Positions 15,021 to 25,430 of a DNA stretch of 64,000 bases are shown piece by piece. The DNA is taken from NCBI RefSeq assembly GCF_020740795.1, contig NC_067282.1, positions 173,568,274 through 173,632,273 of the forward strand, read 5' to 3'. Each line of letters begins with the position of its first letter. Position 1 is the stretch's first letter. The notes beneath the pieces are model-generated. The model was not told the origin of the DNA. It was given only the letters and a program-made list of their open reading frames with translations, and made no database searches. The stretch comes from Apus apus (Eukaryota; Chordata; Aves; Apodiformes; Apodidae). The position numbers were made by a program, and so were the translations under genes.

Positions 15021-16110
15021 ATCATAGAATGGTTTGAGTTGGAAGGGACATTAAAAATCACCTAGTTCCAACCCCCCTGAATGGGCAGGGACATCTTCCA
15101 CTATATCAGGTTGTTCAGGGCCCCATCCAACCTGGCCTTGAACACTTCCAGGGATAGGGCTTCCACAACTTCCCTGGGCAACCTGTTCAAGTGTCTCACC
15201 ACCTTCATACTAAATAATTTCCTCCTAATGCCTAACCTAACTCTCCCCTCTTCCAGTTTAAAGCCATTGCTCCTTGTCTTTTCACTACAAACCCTTGCAA
15301 AAGGTCCCTCCCCAGTTTTCTTGTAGGCCCCCTTCGGGCACTGGAAAGCCCCTATAAGCTCCCCCCGGAGCCTTCTCTTCTCCTGGCTGAACAGCCCCAG
15401 CTCTCTCAGAGGTTCTCCAGCCCTTGGATCACCTTCGTGGTCCTTCTCTGGACTTTCTCCATGAGCTCCATGTCCTCCTTATGTTGGAAGCTCCAGAACT
15501 GGACACAGTGTTCCAGGTGGGGTCTCATGAGAGCCAACTAAAAGGGGGAGAATCACCTCCCTTGGTCTGCTGGCCAAACTTCTTTTGAAGCAGCCCAGGA
15601 CATGGTTGACCTTCTGGGTTGCAAGCGCACATTGCTGGCTCATGTTGAGCTTCTTGTCCACCATCACCCCAAGTCCTTCTCCTCCAGACTATTTTTGTTT
15701 CGGTCTCCACCCAGCCTGTCTTTGTGCTTAGGACTGCCCTGACCCACGTGCAGGACTTTGCACTTGGCCTTGTTGAACTTGATGCAGTTTGCACAAACCT
15801 ACCTCTTAAGCCTGTCAAGGTCCCTCTGGATGGCATCCCTTCCCTCCAGCGTGTCAACTTCACCAGGTGCCATCAGCAAACTTGCTGAGGGGGCACTCAA
15901 TGTCACTGTCCATGTTGCCGACAAAAGATCTTATATAGCACTGGTCCAAGTACCGACCCTTAGGGAACACCACTCATCACAGGCCTTTATCTGGACATTG
16001 AGCTGTTGATCATCACTTTTTGAATGCAACCAGACTCCAGCTAGTCATTGATGCAGAGGGCGACACCCCCCTCCTCTTCTGCCCTGCTGGTCTTTCCTAA
16101 AGAGCTTAGA
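15021..16110 (-). mobile_element. CR1 LINE, minus strand, 3' end plus RT and endonuclease remnants
   Basis: CR1 is the dominant avian non-LTR retrotransposon. ORF2 encodes an endonuclease and a reverse transcriptase, and the 3' end carries short ATTCTATG-type repeats. Here the left edge reads ATCATAGAAT, the reverse complement of that terminus, so the element runs right to left. The body shows the conserved 3' region, then minus-strand ORF2 remains near 15500-15670 (LNMSQQCAL and REVILPL motifs). A GSVLGPVL-type RT motif follows near 15930-15960. At 16050-16100 the minus strand reads RRGGGVAL, a CR1 endonuclease-type motif. Endonuclease and late RT are too close together, so most of the RT core is deleted. 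Stops and frameshifts make it dead. Confidence 0.9.
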
Positions 16111-17035
16111 CCCAACCATAAATATAAATGAAATGTAATAATTTGAGAACTTTTTCTGCCTCCAAATTACCACTACGTACTGATATGCTCTGGTTTAGCT
16201 GAGCCCTTTGAGTACAAAGCAGGATAACTGCAGCTTTGCTAAAAATAGCCAGAGGAGCAGCAAATTAGAACCCAAAAATATAGTTTGTTTGGGTTGTTTT
16301 AATGTTGTGGTTTGTTTTTTTTAAATCATATTGAAATTGCTAAATCAATTGGTTTTCCTTCATTTACCTCTGAGTGCAGGTGGCAACAGAAAGCTACTAG
16401 AGTCTTGTAGACAGAGGAGCAAAATAGCCTTCTTTTGAAAAACCTCAGCCAAAAATACACTGTGGTTTTCACGGGGAAACAACGTGAGCAAGAATATATT
16501 AAAGTTAAGTAGATTTTAAAGGACAGATTCAATGTATTGCCATTTTCTGAACAGCCCTAGGCTTCTATGCATTTTTTTCTCAATCTTGGCCAAACGTCTT
16601 TTAGAGAACTCTGTTTAGGTGTTAATAAATGACAATGAATCATGTCCATTTGTTTCCAAACAACTCTGGTGCCCAAGAGTACTCTGATACAGATTTATTA
16701 CATTCTGTGTAAAGGGGAACCCTGCTTTTCAAAATGCTTATTCTAGCTTTTCCTGGAAGGGAAAGCTAATGATACTAGTATAAGCAGCTGATTAAAGAGT
16801 TTCAGTACTCTAAAATCTATTTTACTGTTGAACACATCTTTCATCTTTCTGAAAAATAAGCACAGGCTTTTAATGCAGGCCACTAGTCAATGAAAAGTAG
16901 AATCCTTCATCTGAGCTGTCTGCATAACTTGACTTAGTTCCTGAGTTTAGGTGGATATTTCCTGGAGTACACACTTTCCAAAAGACAGGGAGTTCACATA
17001 AGAATCCCTTTTGATTAATTTTGATATTGTCAAGA

Positions 17036-17107
17036 CAAAAAAAAAAAAAAAGGAAAAAAAAAAAGAAATAAAGATAAAAAAGCCATTTTAAAATTAAAAA
17101 AAAAAAT
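17036..17107 (+). repeat. A-rich low-complexity tract
   Basis: Long A runs are broken by single G and short AT interruptions over about 70 bases. It may be a decayed poly(A) or simple low-complexity sequence. No retroposed gene body is recognised upstream. Confidence 0.85.
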
Positions 17108-20100
17108 ATGAAAAAGTGGCAGAAGACGAAGATCTCAACAGATCAATAAGGAAGCTAATCCAAAGATTTTTAACACTTCTCAGGAGGTATGTGTCAATGA
17201 TACATGGCTACATAGAAAATGAAGTTAAGTTATTTGTGGCAAAACTGAAATCAATCAGATTATTTCTCTTCTTCAAAATGAGTTATTAACATTTTGACTG
17301 TGTGGTGCACTCAACAGAAGAAAATTTATACTTCAAACAGAAAATAGAGGTCAGTCAGTAGGTAGTTATTTGGGGATAGTTAGCGATTCTGTTTGGCTCC
17401 GTCTCTAAGTAGATACTTATTTCAAACATGATGCCCCATTTATCACATTATAAGTTGAAAGACCATAATATTAGACTGAGAAATCACATTAAAAATACAC
17501 CTCAGTTTTAGTGAGACTCCATATTAACTTCATTGTCTTGACAAAAGTAGCTATATAAGAAACATTGTTACAAACAATCCCTACCTTAACTGATTTTTTT
17601 TTTCCTAAACTGTCACTAGAAAGCTAGTTACTTCTGAGACTCTTTCCTCTGGAGTTTTAGGCATCTGTAAATACACTCATGCATGCTCAGGAAAGTAGTT
17701 GGCAATGAGTTAAATTACAAGAAAGATTATTTAGATTCTTCTGCATTCCAGGTCTTCTCTACTAGGCTAGGAAATACTGCAATTACCTTTATATATCAAA
17801 GGAGTATTTAAATCTTGTGATGAAATTACTTAGTATTTTCAAGTGGTAAGGCAAGCACCATTGTTATTTTGAGAGTTGCCCAGAGCAAAAATAAAAATTC
17901 TATTAAATTTGCAGTATATTTAGGCTTTTTTTTTTTTTTCTCATTAAAATCTCACATTTACTGAATAGCTAAATCAATATTTCCAACATTTTTTCGATGC
18001 TTGTAACTGTGTTTTCAGATTTATAAAAACACCTATTATTCATTCTGGTACAACGGGCTTATCTGGGGAAACCAGTTATCTATAATGCATAAAATCTTTT
18101 TGCTTTATGAATTTGCAATATCATTGATGGTCTCAATAAGTGGTGAGTCAGCCAAAGACTGAAAAAAATTGATAAAAAAATAAGTCACTGACAGTGAAGC
18201 TGTGCCAGGCCTTTTGAAATATAGTACACAAATGCCTGATTTACATCAGAAATAAACAATTTCACTAACTTCATCTACAAAGACAATCAATATAAACTAA
18301 TAAAAATGCAAAATGGAAAAGTTTGGATCCTGATGACAATAGAAAAGGGAGCTTGGGAGAAGACTGGGAAACAAGTGTGCAGATAGCTTGAAATAGAGAG
18401 ATTCTGCTGTATTATGGGAAAAAAGGCCAAAAAAAAAAGCTGGATGAATGCAAAGGTGATAAAATTTTAACTTTCAGAGGACCTGCAATGAAGGAAGAGA
18501 CCCAAGAGAATTGGTTTAGAAACCTGAATGAACACTGGGGCTTGCCTTGAGAAACAGTCCACAACGATAATAAAAGTAGTAGGCTTATTTGAATTGGGTT
18601 TTATTTCTTTATTTAACCATATATACCCCATAAGACTGAAGCTCTGAGAAAATCTGGATTTAACCTGCTAGGATTGATGGAAACTGTATGAAGTTTAGTG
18701 CGTCAACAGTTCTGGTGATGCTCTTTTCAGTCTGTTGGTTTCACTCAAATCATGGACCTGAACACAAGAAGGATTATTCTGCATAATGTTATACCTCTCA
18801 AATTAAGCTTTCTAGATTAAGACCATCATACCAGTTCTGGACAGTCACCACTATATAAAAACAGGCACCTCTTGAGTGAAACTCAGCCACTCTACATTGG
18901 CCCCCTGAGTTAGGATTTGATGAGTTTCCTCTGGAAGTGTTCATTTCTCCCAATTAACTACAGAAGACACACAACTAAATAAGGTTAGACACCTACCCAT
19001 TAAACAAATTAATTCAGGTGAGGTGAATCCTTGCCTGGAAGGCAGTACTTGGAATTGCTGAGACTTAGAAAATGTGAAAGAGCAGTAGTTCCCCATGTGT
19101 GACCAAAGCAGTTTGTAACCAACAGTCTATTGATTGATCCAGGTAGTGGTCCAGCATTACCTAAACTCTAAACTATAAAATGTTATCACAATGGTAGTAA
19201 TGTTTTCTGACTTGTAGTCTGATTATACTTCTCACACATTATTCTCCTTTTCTCTACTTTTTACTGAAAAATATATCTGAATGCAGGCAAAGTTTCTTGC
19301 TTCTTCCTGTATTGCAAAATTCATTTCACACAGAGAAACTCCCTACACAAGAATGGGCAAAATTACCTGGAGTATCTATTTGAATTTGGAAGGGCAGAAA
19401 GAGAGGAGTCCTGGCATAGATCCATCACATAATTAAGTATCGGACCTACCAAAACCAAATAGAAAGTAATTCGAATAGCAGAGGCTCAGACACTTTTAAA
19501 GTGTTTTCGTATCACATTTTACAGATGTCTGTATCGTCAACCTTGAAGAAATCACTAAATCATTATTTCACACAATCCTCAGCTTTAAAGAATGCAGAAT
19601 TACCACATTTTTTTACAGTGTGGACTTAGATTGCTATTATTCAATTAAATTTTGGATAATTAATTACACATTTGCTTTAAAAAGCTGCTTTCCAATTGTC
19701 ATACAGGGAATCAAATGTCAAAGCAGCTTAAACCTGAGGCAGATTCAGAAGAACAAAGCCAGCAGGCACACGGAAAAATATATTGCAGCCGTGTGCGCAG
19801 GTGCAATAAGTACCTGAAAGTCCTTGAAACTGACTCTCCCTCATCTACTTTTTTTCTTCAAAATCTCAAGAATATTTATGGAACTGAACCTTTTTTGATC
19901 TTTACAGTTCCTCTCTTTCCTTGAATATGGTTCAGGCAAAGGTTGTTGTCTCCCATATATAATTAGTCTCTGGTGTGCTAAAGTCTGAATTAGCCTGTTC
20001 CAGCTCAAGGGAAAGAAAATGTAGGAGTAAAATATCTTGGCTGTTATAGAGTCTTTACGTAAGGAAGTCATCAAGTCACACTTGATGTTTCTTTCTGGAC

Positions 20101-20460
20101 TGCTGCCTTTTCCCTGGGGAGACATGAAACAAGATGTGGCTTAAACAGATGGTTGTTGACTCTGAATTATTTAACAACTAAATCAATGAGAAGCTTCTGC
20201 TGCCATGAGAGGAAAGAGTGTGCTGGAAGTATTCCTTATCCTCCTCCCTCTCCTGCTAGAAGTGGCCAGAAACAGTTTGCTATTGGCAGCATCAAAGCCT
20301 GCAGGGTGGAAGTGGAAGACATAGAAGTGAAATCTGGATTCTAGAGCTACCAAAGAAGACCACCATTACAAAAGAAATACATTTATCTTCTTCAAATGGT
20401 ATTTATCCAGTTTGATATACATCTATGGTTAATTGATGTGGTTAATGGGATAGGAGGTTT

Positions 20461-20476
20461 AAAAAAAAAAAAAAAA
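20461..20476 (+). repeat. Poly(A) run of about 16
   Basis: An uninterrupted A run is followed by a further A/G-rich stretch. No gene-derived sequence is recognisable upstream. Confidence 0.85.
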
Positions 20477-21571
20477 TAAAAGAAGAAAAAGGCTAGATAC
20501 CCTATATAGCCTGTAGCTATGCAGTCTACATAAGACAGGCTCAGATCTTAGTTTTGAAATTCTGTGAGACCACAGGCTAATTAATTTGAGCAATGAACTG
20601 CACTCTAGGATAGTTTACCAAAAAACTCTCAGGAGAAAGACTGCAAGGCTGAATTTCTCCTTGTGCTCCCCATTGAGAGTGTGTAACCCATTTCAAAGGC
20701 TGAGCATAGTGCTACTGTCATAAGAAGGAACACTCCTTGCTGCATCACAGATGGGGGAGTAAAAGGCAGCTTGTTGCAAACTGAGATTTTACACAACTTT
20801 GAGATAGCAATAATTTGGGATTTCCCATTAGGTAAATTGCATTATTAGATTGTATGGTATTTGTAGGGTATTGATCATCAGTCAGCTACCGGAGTGATTT
20901 AACAAAAGTTGTAATTAAATAGCAATTTAGTTAATGATTCAAGAAGGGCAAGGTTTACACAAGTCTTACAACAGCGTTTCTTAAAGCAAATTACACACAC
21001 ACAAGCACACACACATTCACATAAATACAGAGGTTAACCTACGATTTAGTTTTTCTCTTTTTTAAATTGTAATGAGCTATTGGCATCAAATTATTTCAAA
21101 CTTTGTGAAATCTAATTATAATTAATTTCTCTCTGTCACGACCGGATTCCAGGGGGGCTACTGGCTGTCAGGATGTTTCCGTGACTTCCCCCCCACCCCC
21201 TCAGTTTGGAGGGGTTGTTGAATAAGACCGAGGGTCACACGTGGCGTTTGCCTCTCACAGAGGAAGGGCCGCTGCGGGACTGTATTTTAGCGGTAGTTAG
21301 AATGCACCCCCAGCACGCTCACAAATTGCTACTGAGGCCAATGTTTAGTTTACGAATTAACTGGTTTAATAAAGGTTAACACAAACTGAGTGATGAAGTT
21401 TCGGGAAAATGTACAAATGGCAAACGGCTGCCAGGGATATATCAGGGAAGCAATGTGTCCTTTAGGGAGGTCATGCAAAAAGTGCTGTGCCCGTAAGGCG
21501 TTCTCTCCGAGAGAGGGTTGTGGATTAAAGGAGAGGGAGGGAGGAGCTGACCCCGGCAGGACAGTTAGAGA

Positions 21572-21598
21572 GTGTGTCTGTCTGTGTGTGTGTGTGTT
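21572..21598 (+). repeat. Short TG/TCTG microsatellite
   Basis: A TGTC/TG-type dinucleotide run inside the CpG-rich block, with about six uninterrupted TG units at its right side. Confidence 0.75.
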
Positions 21599-21858
21599 TA
21601 CCCTTCAGTAGCGTGTGGCTCCTGGGATGCGACTTCTTTTCCAGCTGGGAGGGCTCGGCAGCAGGTCTGATGGGGGGGCGGCTTCCCAGTAACAGGGGCC
21701 ACCCCCCAGCAGCGGGCGGGCAGGCAGCAGGCGGACCGGGCAGGCTCCAGTCCCGGGGCAGAGCGGCAGGCGGACCGGGCTGGCAGCTACGGCAGGATCT
21801 CGAAATCCGTGGTTTCGGGGGCAGCCCCTCGCGGCTCGGCAGCGGCGGCAGCAGTTTG

Positions 21859-21872
21859 GTTTCCCCGGTAAC
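21859..21872 (+). promoter_or_regulatory. Imperfect RFX X-box-like motif
   Basis: GTTTCC-CC-GGTAAC fits the RFX X-box pattern GTNRCC(N0-3)RGYAAC except for one base in the left half-site. It lies in the CpG-rich body of the candidate LTR. It gains some weight from the perfect copy about 440 bases downstream. Confidence 0.3.
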
Positions 21873-22300
21873 CGGCAGCAAAACGGGGGAGGGGGCTCCG
21901 GCCCCGGCCCCGACGGCTGCGGGCAGGACCCGGTGCTCCAGGGGACAGAACCCCGGCACCCTCACCGCTACGGCTCAGGCTGGATCCCAGGGCAGGCAGG
22001 CAGGCCGGTTAGCAGGCCCGGCAGAGCCCCAGCGCCAGGCTCCGCAGCAGGGGGGTGTCCCACACAAGAAGCGTCCGAGCAGCCTTGGTCCCACCTGCTA
22101 AACTCTCTGCCTTTTGATACCCCCGTGACCCACCTGTCCAGTCAGTGTCACTGTCCAGAGCCAATGAGCATCCATGAGCCCCAAGATAAGGCAGTAACTA
22201 GCAGGGGCAATGCATGACTTGTTGCCCATCCTTCCTGCCTTGTAACACACCTGTTGTTTTGCTTTCGTTTGTCCTTGAGCAGTAGGCCTGGTTTTGGTCT

Positions 22301-22314
22301 GTTACCTGGGTAAC
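22301..22314 (+). promoter_or_regulatory. Perfect RFX X-box-type palindrome
   Basis: GTTACC-TG-GGTAAC matches the RFX-family X-box consensus exactly, with both half-sites intact and a 2-base spacer. RFX factors drive ciliary and spermatogenic genes. An inverted repeat with 8-bp arms (AGTCAGCA / TGCTGACT) follows directly at 22315-22339. Whether it is bound is unknown. Confidence 0.5.
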
Positions 22315-22482
22315 AGTCAGCAGAAGGCCTTTGCTGACTTAAAAGGCATTTTGGTCAGACTTATGTGGGGAAGAAGGACTGTTTCCCACACTTTCTTTTC
22401 TTCTTCATCATCATCATAGAGTGCCTAAATGAATAATTGTCTCAAAACAACTGCCCTGACAAAATGGACATTGTGCTTGGGT

Positions 22483-22688
22483 GGGGTCCTCGTTTGATAA
22501 GCCACTTGGACTCTGTTCACACAAAGAGAGACCCTCATTTGATAACCACTCTGATAAACTGGGCCCTGGTCTCTCAAGAAGACCCCCTCCTTCGGTGGTC
22601 ATCCCAATAAGCTGGACACTGTCCTTGCAAAGGGAGCCCCTCCTTTGGTGGCCACCATGATAGTCAGGACACTGTCCTTACTTGATAA
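22483..22688 (+). repeat. Four degenerate ~50-bp tandem units
   Basis: Units start with GGGTCCTCGTTTGATAA, GACCCTCATTTGATAA, GACCCCCTCCTTCGGTGG and GAGCCCCTCCTTTGGTGG, at about 22483, 22530, 22581 and 22634. Units 3 and 4 are the most alike and share GGACACTGTCCTT. This spacing is typical of U3 enhancer repeats. Confidence 0.6.
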
Positions 22689-23024
22689 GGAACAGTGGCA
22701 TGCAAACAGCACCCTGCGGAGGCAGAGTGCCTTTTTGTGTAAGCCCCCTATAAGATCACTGAACAGGGCCCACGTGCAGCACTACATGAGTCATTGCTTG
22801 GTCAACCCAGCTGGGAGGCCCAAGAGATCACCTGGACCCCCATGCCCCACTCATTTCTAGAACACTCTAAAATTCCACACTGAGTCTGTGCAAGATATGT
22901 CAAGGCCTCACAATAAGATGGGGCCAGGTAGCATAAAAGATGCAGGCTCCAGAAGCTTGGAGCATGCCTGCCATCCAAGGACCACAACTTACTACTAAGA
23001 TCATCACTGGATCCAAGGGTAGTG

Positions 23025-23161
23025 ATACCTTCTCTATCCCTCTTTATCTCTCTCTTCTGCTTTTTTCCTTATCTCACTCTTTTTTCTTTTCTTTTCTTTC
23101 CAGAATATACATTTCTGGTACCAGTCATACTGGGCTATGATGCCAGAAGCAGGAGTCCCAG
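23025..23161 (+). other. Polypyrimidine tract with AG, then a possible mini-exon and GT donor
   Basis: About 75 bases of almost pure C and T end in TTTCCAG at 23102, an excellent 3' splice-site context. CCCAG-GTATGG occurs at 23152-23162, so a 50-60 base exon could be defined between them. No coding meaning is evident. It may be a cryptic splice unit inside an LTR-like repeat. Confidence 0.25.
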
Positions 23162-23282
23162 GTATGGTCAGGGAGCACCTGACCATCACAACTTACTGCA
23201 CTTGTAACGAGAAAAATAGCACTATGTTGGCTTGCCCTGAGATCACAAAGTGGCCTGGGGAGGCGCTGCACCACAATGTTGT

Positions 23283-23795
23283 CATAGAATCATAGAATGT
23301 TTGGGGTTGGAAGTGACCTCTAGAGATCATCTAGTCCACCCCCCTTGCCCAAAGCAGGACCACCTAGGGCAGGCCACACAGGAATGTGTCCAGATGGGTT
23401 TTGAAAATCTCCAGAGGAGACTCCACAAGCTCTCGGGTATCCTGTTCCAGTTTTCAATCCACCTCATAGTTCTATCATCTATGATTCCTTGAGTTTTCCT
23501 GTGAGGATGTTATGGGAAACAGTATCAAAAGCCTTACTGAAGTAAAGGAATATGACATCCACTGCTCTCCCTTCATCTGCCCATTTGATCATGGCTTTGT
23601 AGAAGGATATCAGATTAGTCAAGCAAGATTTCCTCTTAGTAAATGCATGCTGGTTACTCCTCATCGCCTTCTTTTCTTCCATGTGGTTAGAGATGGCCTT
23701 CAGAATGTGCTGCTCCATCACCTTTCCAGGATTGGAATCACCACCTTCAGACTTGTAAAAGACCTGTCTTTCCTTGACAAATACAACCTTCATGA
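23283..23795 (-). mobile_element. CR1 LINE fragment, minus strand, 3' end joined to RT core
   Basis: The left edge carries two CATAGAAT units followed by the typical CR1 3' segment (to about 23475). The remainder is minus-strand reverse transcriptase sequence. A 104-codon frame at 23479-23793 contains KVMEQ, KSCLTNLI and FSKAFDTVSHNIL motifs. In an intact CR1 these parts are well over 1 kb apart, so the region between is deleted, or two fragments are abutted near 23478. A TCTATGATTC at the junction slightly favours two separate CR1 ends. It is not coding-competent. Confidence 0.88.
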
Positions 23796-23921
23796 AAACT
23801 TCACAAACAACAGGTCAAATGTCCCTCAACTCCAACTTTTCAACCTTCTAATTTTGAAATTGAACCCAGAAAGTTTGATCAGAATCAGAGGGACAGGAGC
23901 TTCTCAGTGCTTCAAATACGT

Positions 23922-24160
23922 TTTATTAGTTGAAGCCATGAGTCACAGCCGATAGGGGTGATCACAGCTGATAATGGACTAAAAGGGCGTCTCTCCAGCA
24001 GAAGACCCGACCTGTCGCGTCTGCCCAGCTCTGGACCCGGAGGGCGGGCGCTGTCCATGGTGCTGAATTCCTCGACCCTCCCCGCCGGGCTCCCCGGGGC
24101 TGCCGGGGCACCAGCGGCTCCCGTGGCCCCTTTAAAAACAAAAGAACAACCCAAGTGACA
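23922..24160 (-). other. Small CpG-rich block with minus-strand poly(A) signal
   Basis: About 200 bases (23960-24130) are very rich in C, G and CpG in an AT-rich setting. On the minus strand a TTTAAA lies at the upstream end (about 24131-24136) and AATAAA at 23922-23927 at the downstream end. This is a compact promoter-to-polyadenylation arrangement like an LTR or a short retroposed unit. An 80-codon minus frame (23912-24154) is Ala/Gly/Pro-rich and resembles translated CpG-island sequence more than a protein. I do not call a gene. Confidence 0.35.
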
Positions 24161-24186
24161 AGACCCTCGTCAGCACTGAGCCATTT

Positions 24187-24200
24187 ACACCAGAGGGCGA
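24187..24200 (+). promoter_or_regulatory. CTCF-like motif
   Basis: ACACCAGAGGGCGA matches 12 of 14 positions of the vertebrate CTCF core CCASYAGRKGGCRS. It sits about 40 bases beyond the CpG-rich block. Some CTCF sites in vertebrates are spread by transposable elements, which fits this repeat-dense spot. Binding is not shown. Confidence 0.4.
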
Positions 24201-24654
24201 GCATCTGGAATGAACTGCACAGTGTCAGGCAAGCGGGTCCCTTCTGCTGAGCTTGCAATCAGTCCTCATTCCTGTGTTTGCTTTGGCTGAACAACCCCAG
24301 CATCTGCCAGCCATTGGACTGACTACTCTGCTAAGCAGGTTGTGCACAATGACACATACTTAATAGGCCACAGGGGAAATTACTTTTTAAAAAACATAAT
24401 TAAAAAAAAGGAAATACATATGGAGTAATTCTGTGCCTTTGAACTCAAAAGTAGCCTGAACAGAGACCTCACACAGAGATAAATTATGACCAGTTCAGCA
24501 GTATCATGCCTCTGCAAAGGTAGACATGGATTTTAATATAAATAAGTAGCACTGTATGTATTGATGTTCATGAATAAGGCTGCCTTTATATGTTCGAAAG
24601 TTAAAACAATTTTATAATCTTTTAGTGCCACTGGCACAGGAAGAATCTTAAGGG

Positions 24655-24797
24655 ACCTCTGTGTACATGTGAGACAGAAAGACATGTAGGTGTGGTGCTT
24701 AGGGGCATGGCTTAGTGGTGGAGTTGGCAGTGTTAGGTTAATGGTTAGACTCAATGATTTTAAGCATCTTTACCAACCCAAATTATTCTATGATTAT
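24655..24797 (+). mobile_element. CR1 LINE 3' tail, plus strand
   Basis: Only the last ~140 bases of a CR1 are present. They include the GGCTTAGTGGTGGAGTTGGC segment, the diverged pre-terminal segment near 24750 and the terminal ATTCTATGATTATC. The 5' part is missing, as expected from incomplete target-primed reverse transcription. Confidence 0.85.
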
Positions 24798-25263
24798 CAT
24801 ACAGCTAAGAAATGTGAATTGTTGTGCAAAACCGGTCCTTTGAATTAACCATGTACGGTGTAGCTTTCTAGTTACTGAGCAGTTAAAATGAAACTGAGGT
24901 TAAAACATTTACCATGCTCAAGTGTGGCAACTTTTCCTTAGGGAATTTGTTGCATTTATGTCAAACATACATATAGCAATCTTATTTGCTGACATTCAGC
25001 AATCTTTTGGACCTTAAATCCTAGCAGAAAATGTGACTTTAAACTTGTGGGAAGAACTGAGCGGCTCAGAAGTAGAAATGAGCAGACTAGAGACACTGTA
25101 AGAAGTCCCTCAGTTTCTGAGTATGGAAAGTATAAAGACAAAAATCTGACTATCATTTTTTTATTAATTAGTCTACCTGAAAATTAAATCAGCTGACACT
25201 TATTCTTTTCTAATTGGACAGAAATGAGGCTGTTCACCTTCTCAAAATAGTTATTTATTATTA

Positions 25264-25430
25264 ATAGAATCACAGAATTGTTTGGACTGGAAGGGACCTT
25301 AAAGATCATCTAGTTCCACCTGCATGGGCAAGTACACGTCCCACTAGACCAGGATGCTCAGAACCCCATGCAACCTGATCTTGAACATTTCCAGATCGGG
25401 GCCATCCACGATTTCCCTGGGCAGCCATCA
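25264..25430 (-). mobile_element. CR1 LINE 3' fragment, minus strand
   Basis: The left edge reads AATAGAATCACAGAAT, the reverse of the CR1 terminus. The conserved CR1 3' segment (GGAAGGGACCTTAAAGATCA) follows, up to the CCCTGGGCAGCC motif. It is truncated after about 165 bases. Confidence 0.88.

Larger units (their letters stand above)
16111..21133. other. AT-rich non-coding stretch, no supported gene
   Basis: There is no exon-like frame. It includes A-rich tracts near 17036-17107 and 20461-20476 and a short CA-rich run near 20991-21014. Everything else looks like unique intergenic or intronic DNA. Confidence 0.55.
21134..22390. mobile_element. Candidate solo LTR, strongly CpG-rich
   Basis: The block starts TGTCACGACC and ends TTTCCCACA, which gives the TG...CA and TGT...ACA ends expected of an LTR. 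It is flanked by CTCTC on the left (21129-21133) and CTTTC on the right (22391-22395), a possible 5-bp target duplication with one mismatch. The middle (about 21640-22080) is dense in G, C and CpG and sits abruptly in AT-rich DNA. An AATAAA lies at 21368-21373 on the plus strand. No retroviral coding sequence adjoins it. The alternative is a CpG-island promoter of an unrecognised transcript. The overlapping open frames on both strands are low-complexity products of GC richness and are not called as genes. Orientation is unresolved. Confidence 0.45.
22391..23282 (+). mobile_element. Second LTR-like block with tandem units and pyrimidine-rich segment
   Basis: The sequence remains unlike the AT-rich background. 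In order it has ~50-bp tandem units (22483-22688), a TATA-like GCATAAAAG at about 22931-22939, a long pyrimidine tract (23025-23101) and a short tail ending at the CR1 junction. Upstream repeats, a TATA-like box and a downstream pyrimidine-rich stretch are what a retroviral U3-R-U5 looks like. I cannot name a family, and neither boundary is secure. No retroviral genes are visible. It could instead be part of one larger element together with the CpG-rich block to its left. Confidence 0.35.

Noticed and set aside
21525..22101. 146- and 175-codon frames on opposite strands in the CpG-rich block
   Set aside because: Both are Gly/Pro/Ala/Arg-rich low-complexity translations of GC-rich DNA, lie in the candidate LTR, and show no domain.
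23912..24154. 80-codon Ala/Gly/Pro-rich minus frame as a small gene
   Set aside because: It is explained by CpG-rich sequence; there is no homologue I recognise and its end lies at an LTR-like poly(A) signal.
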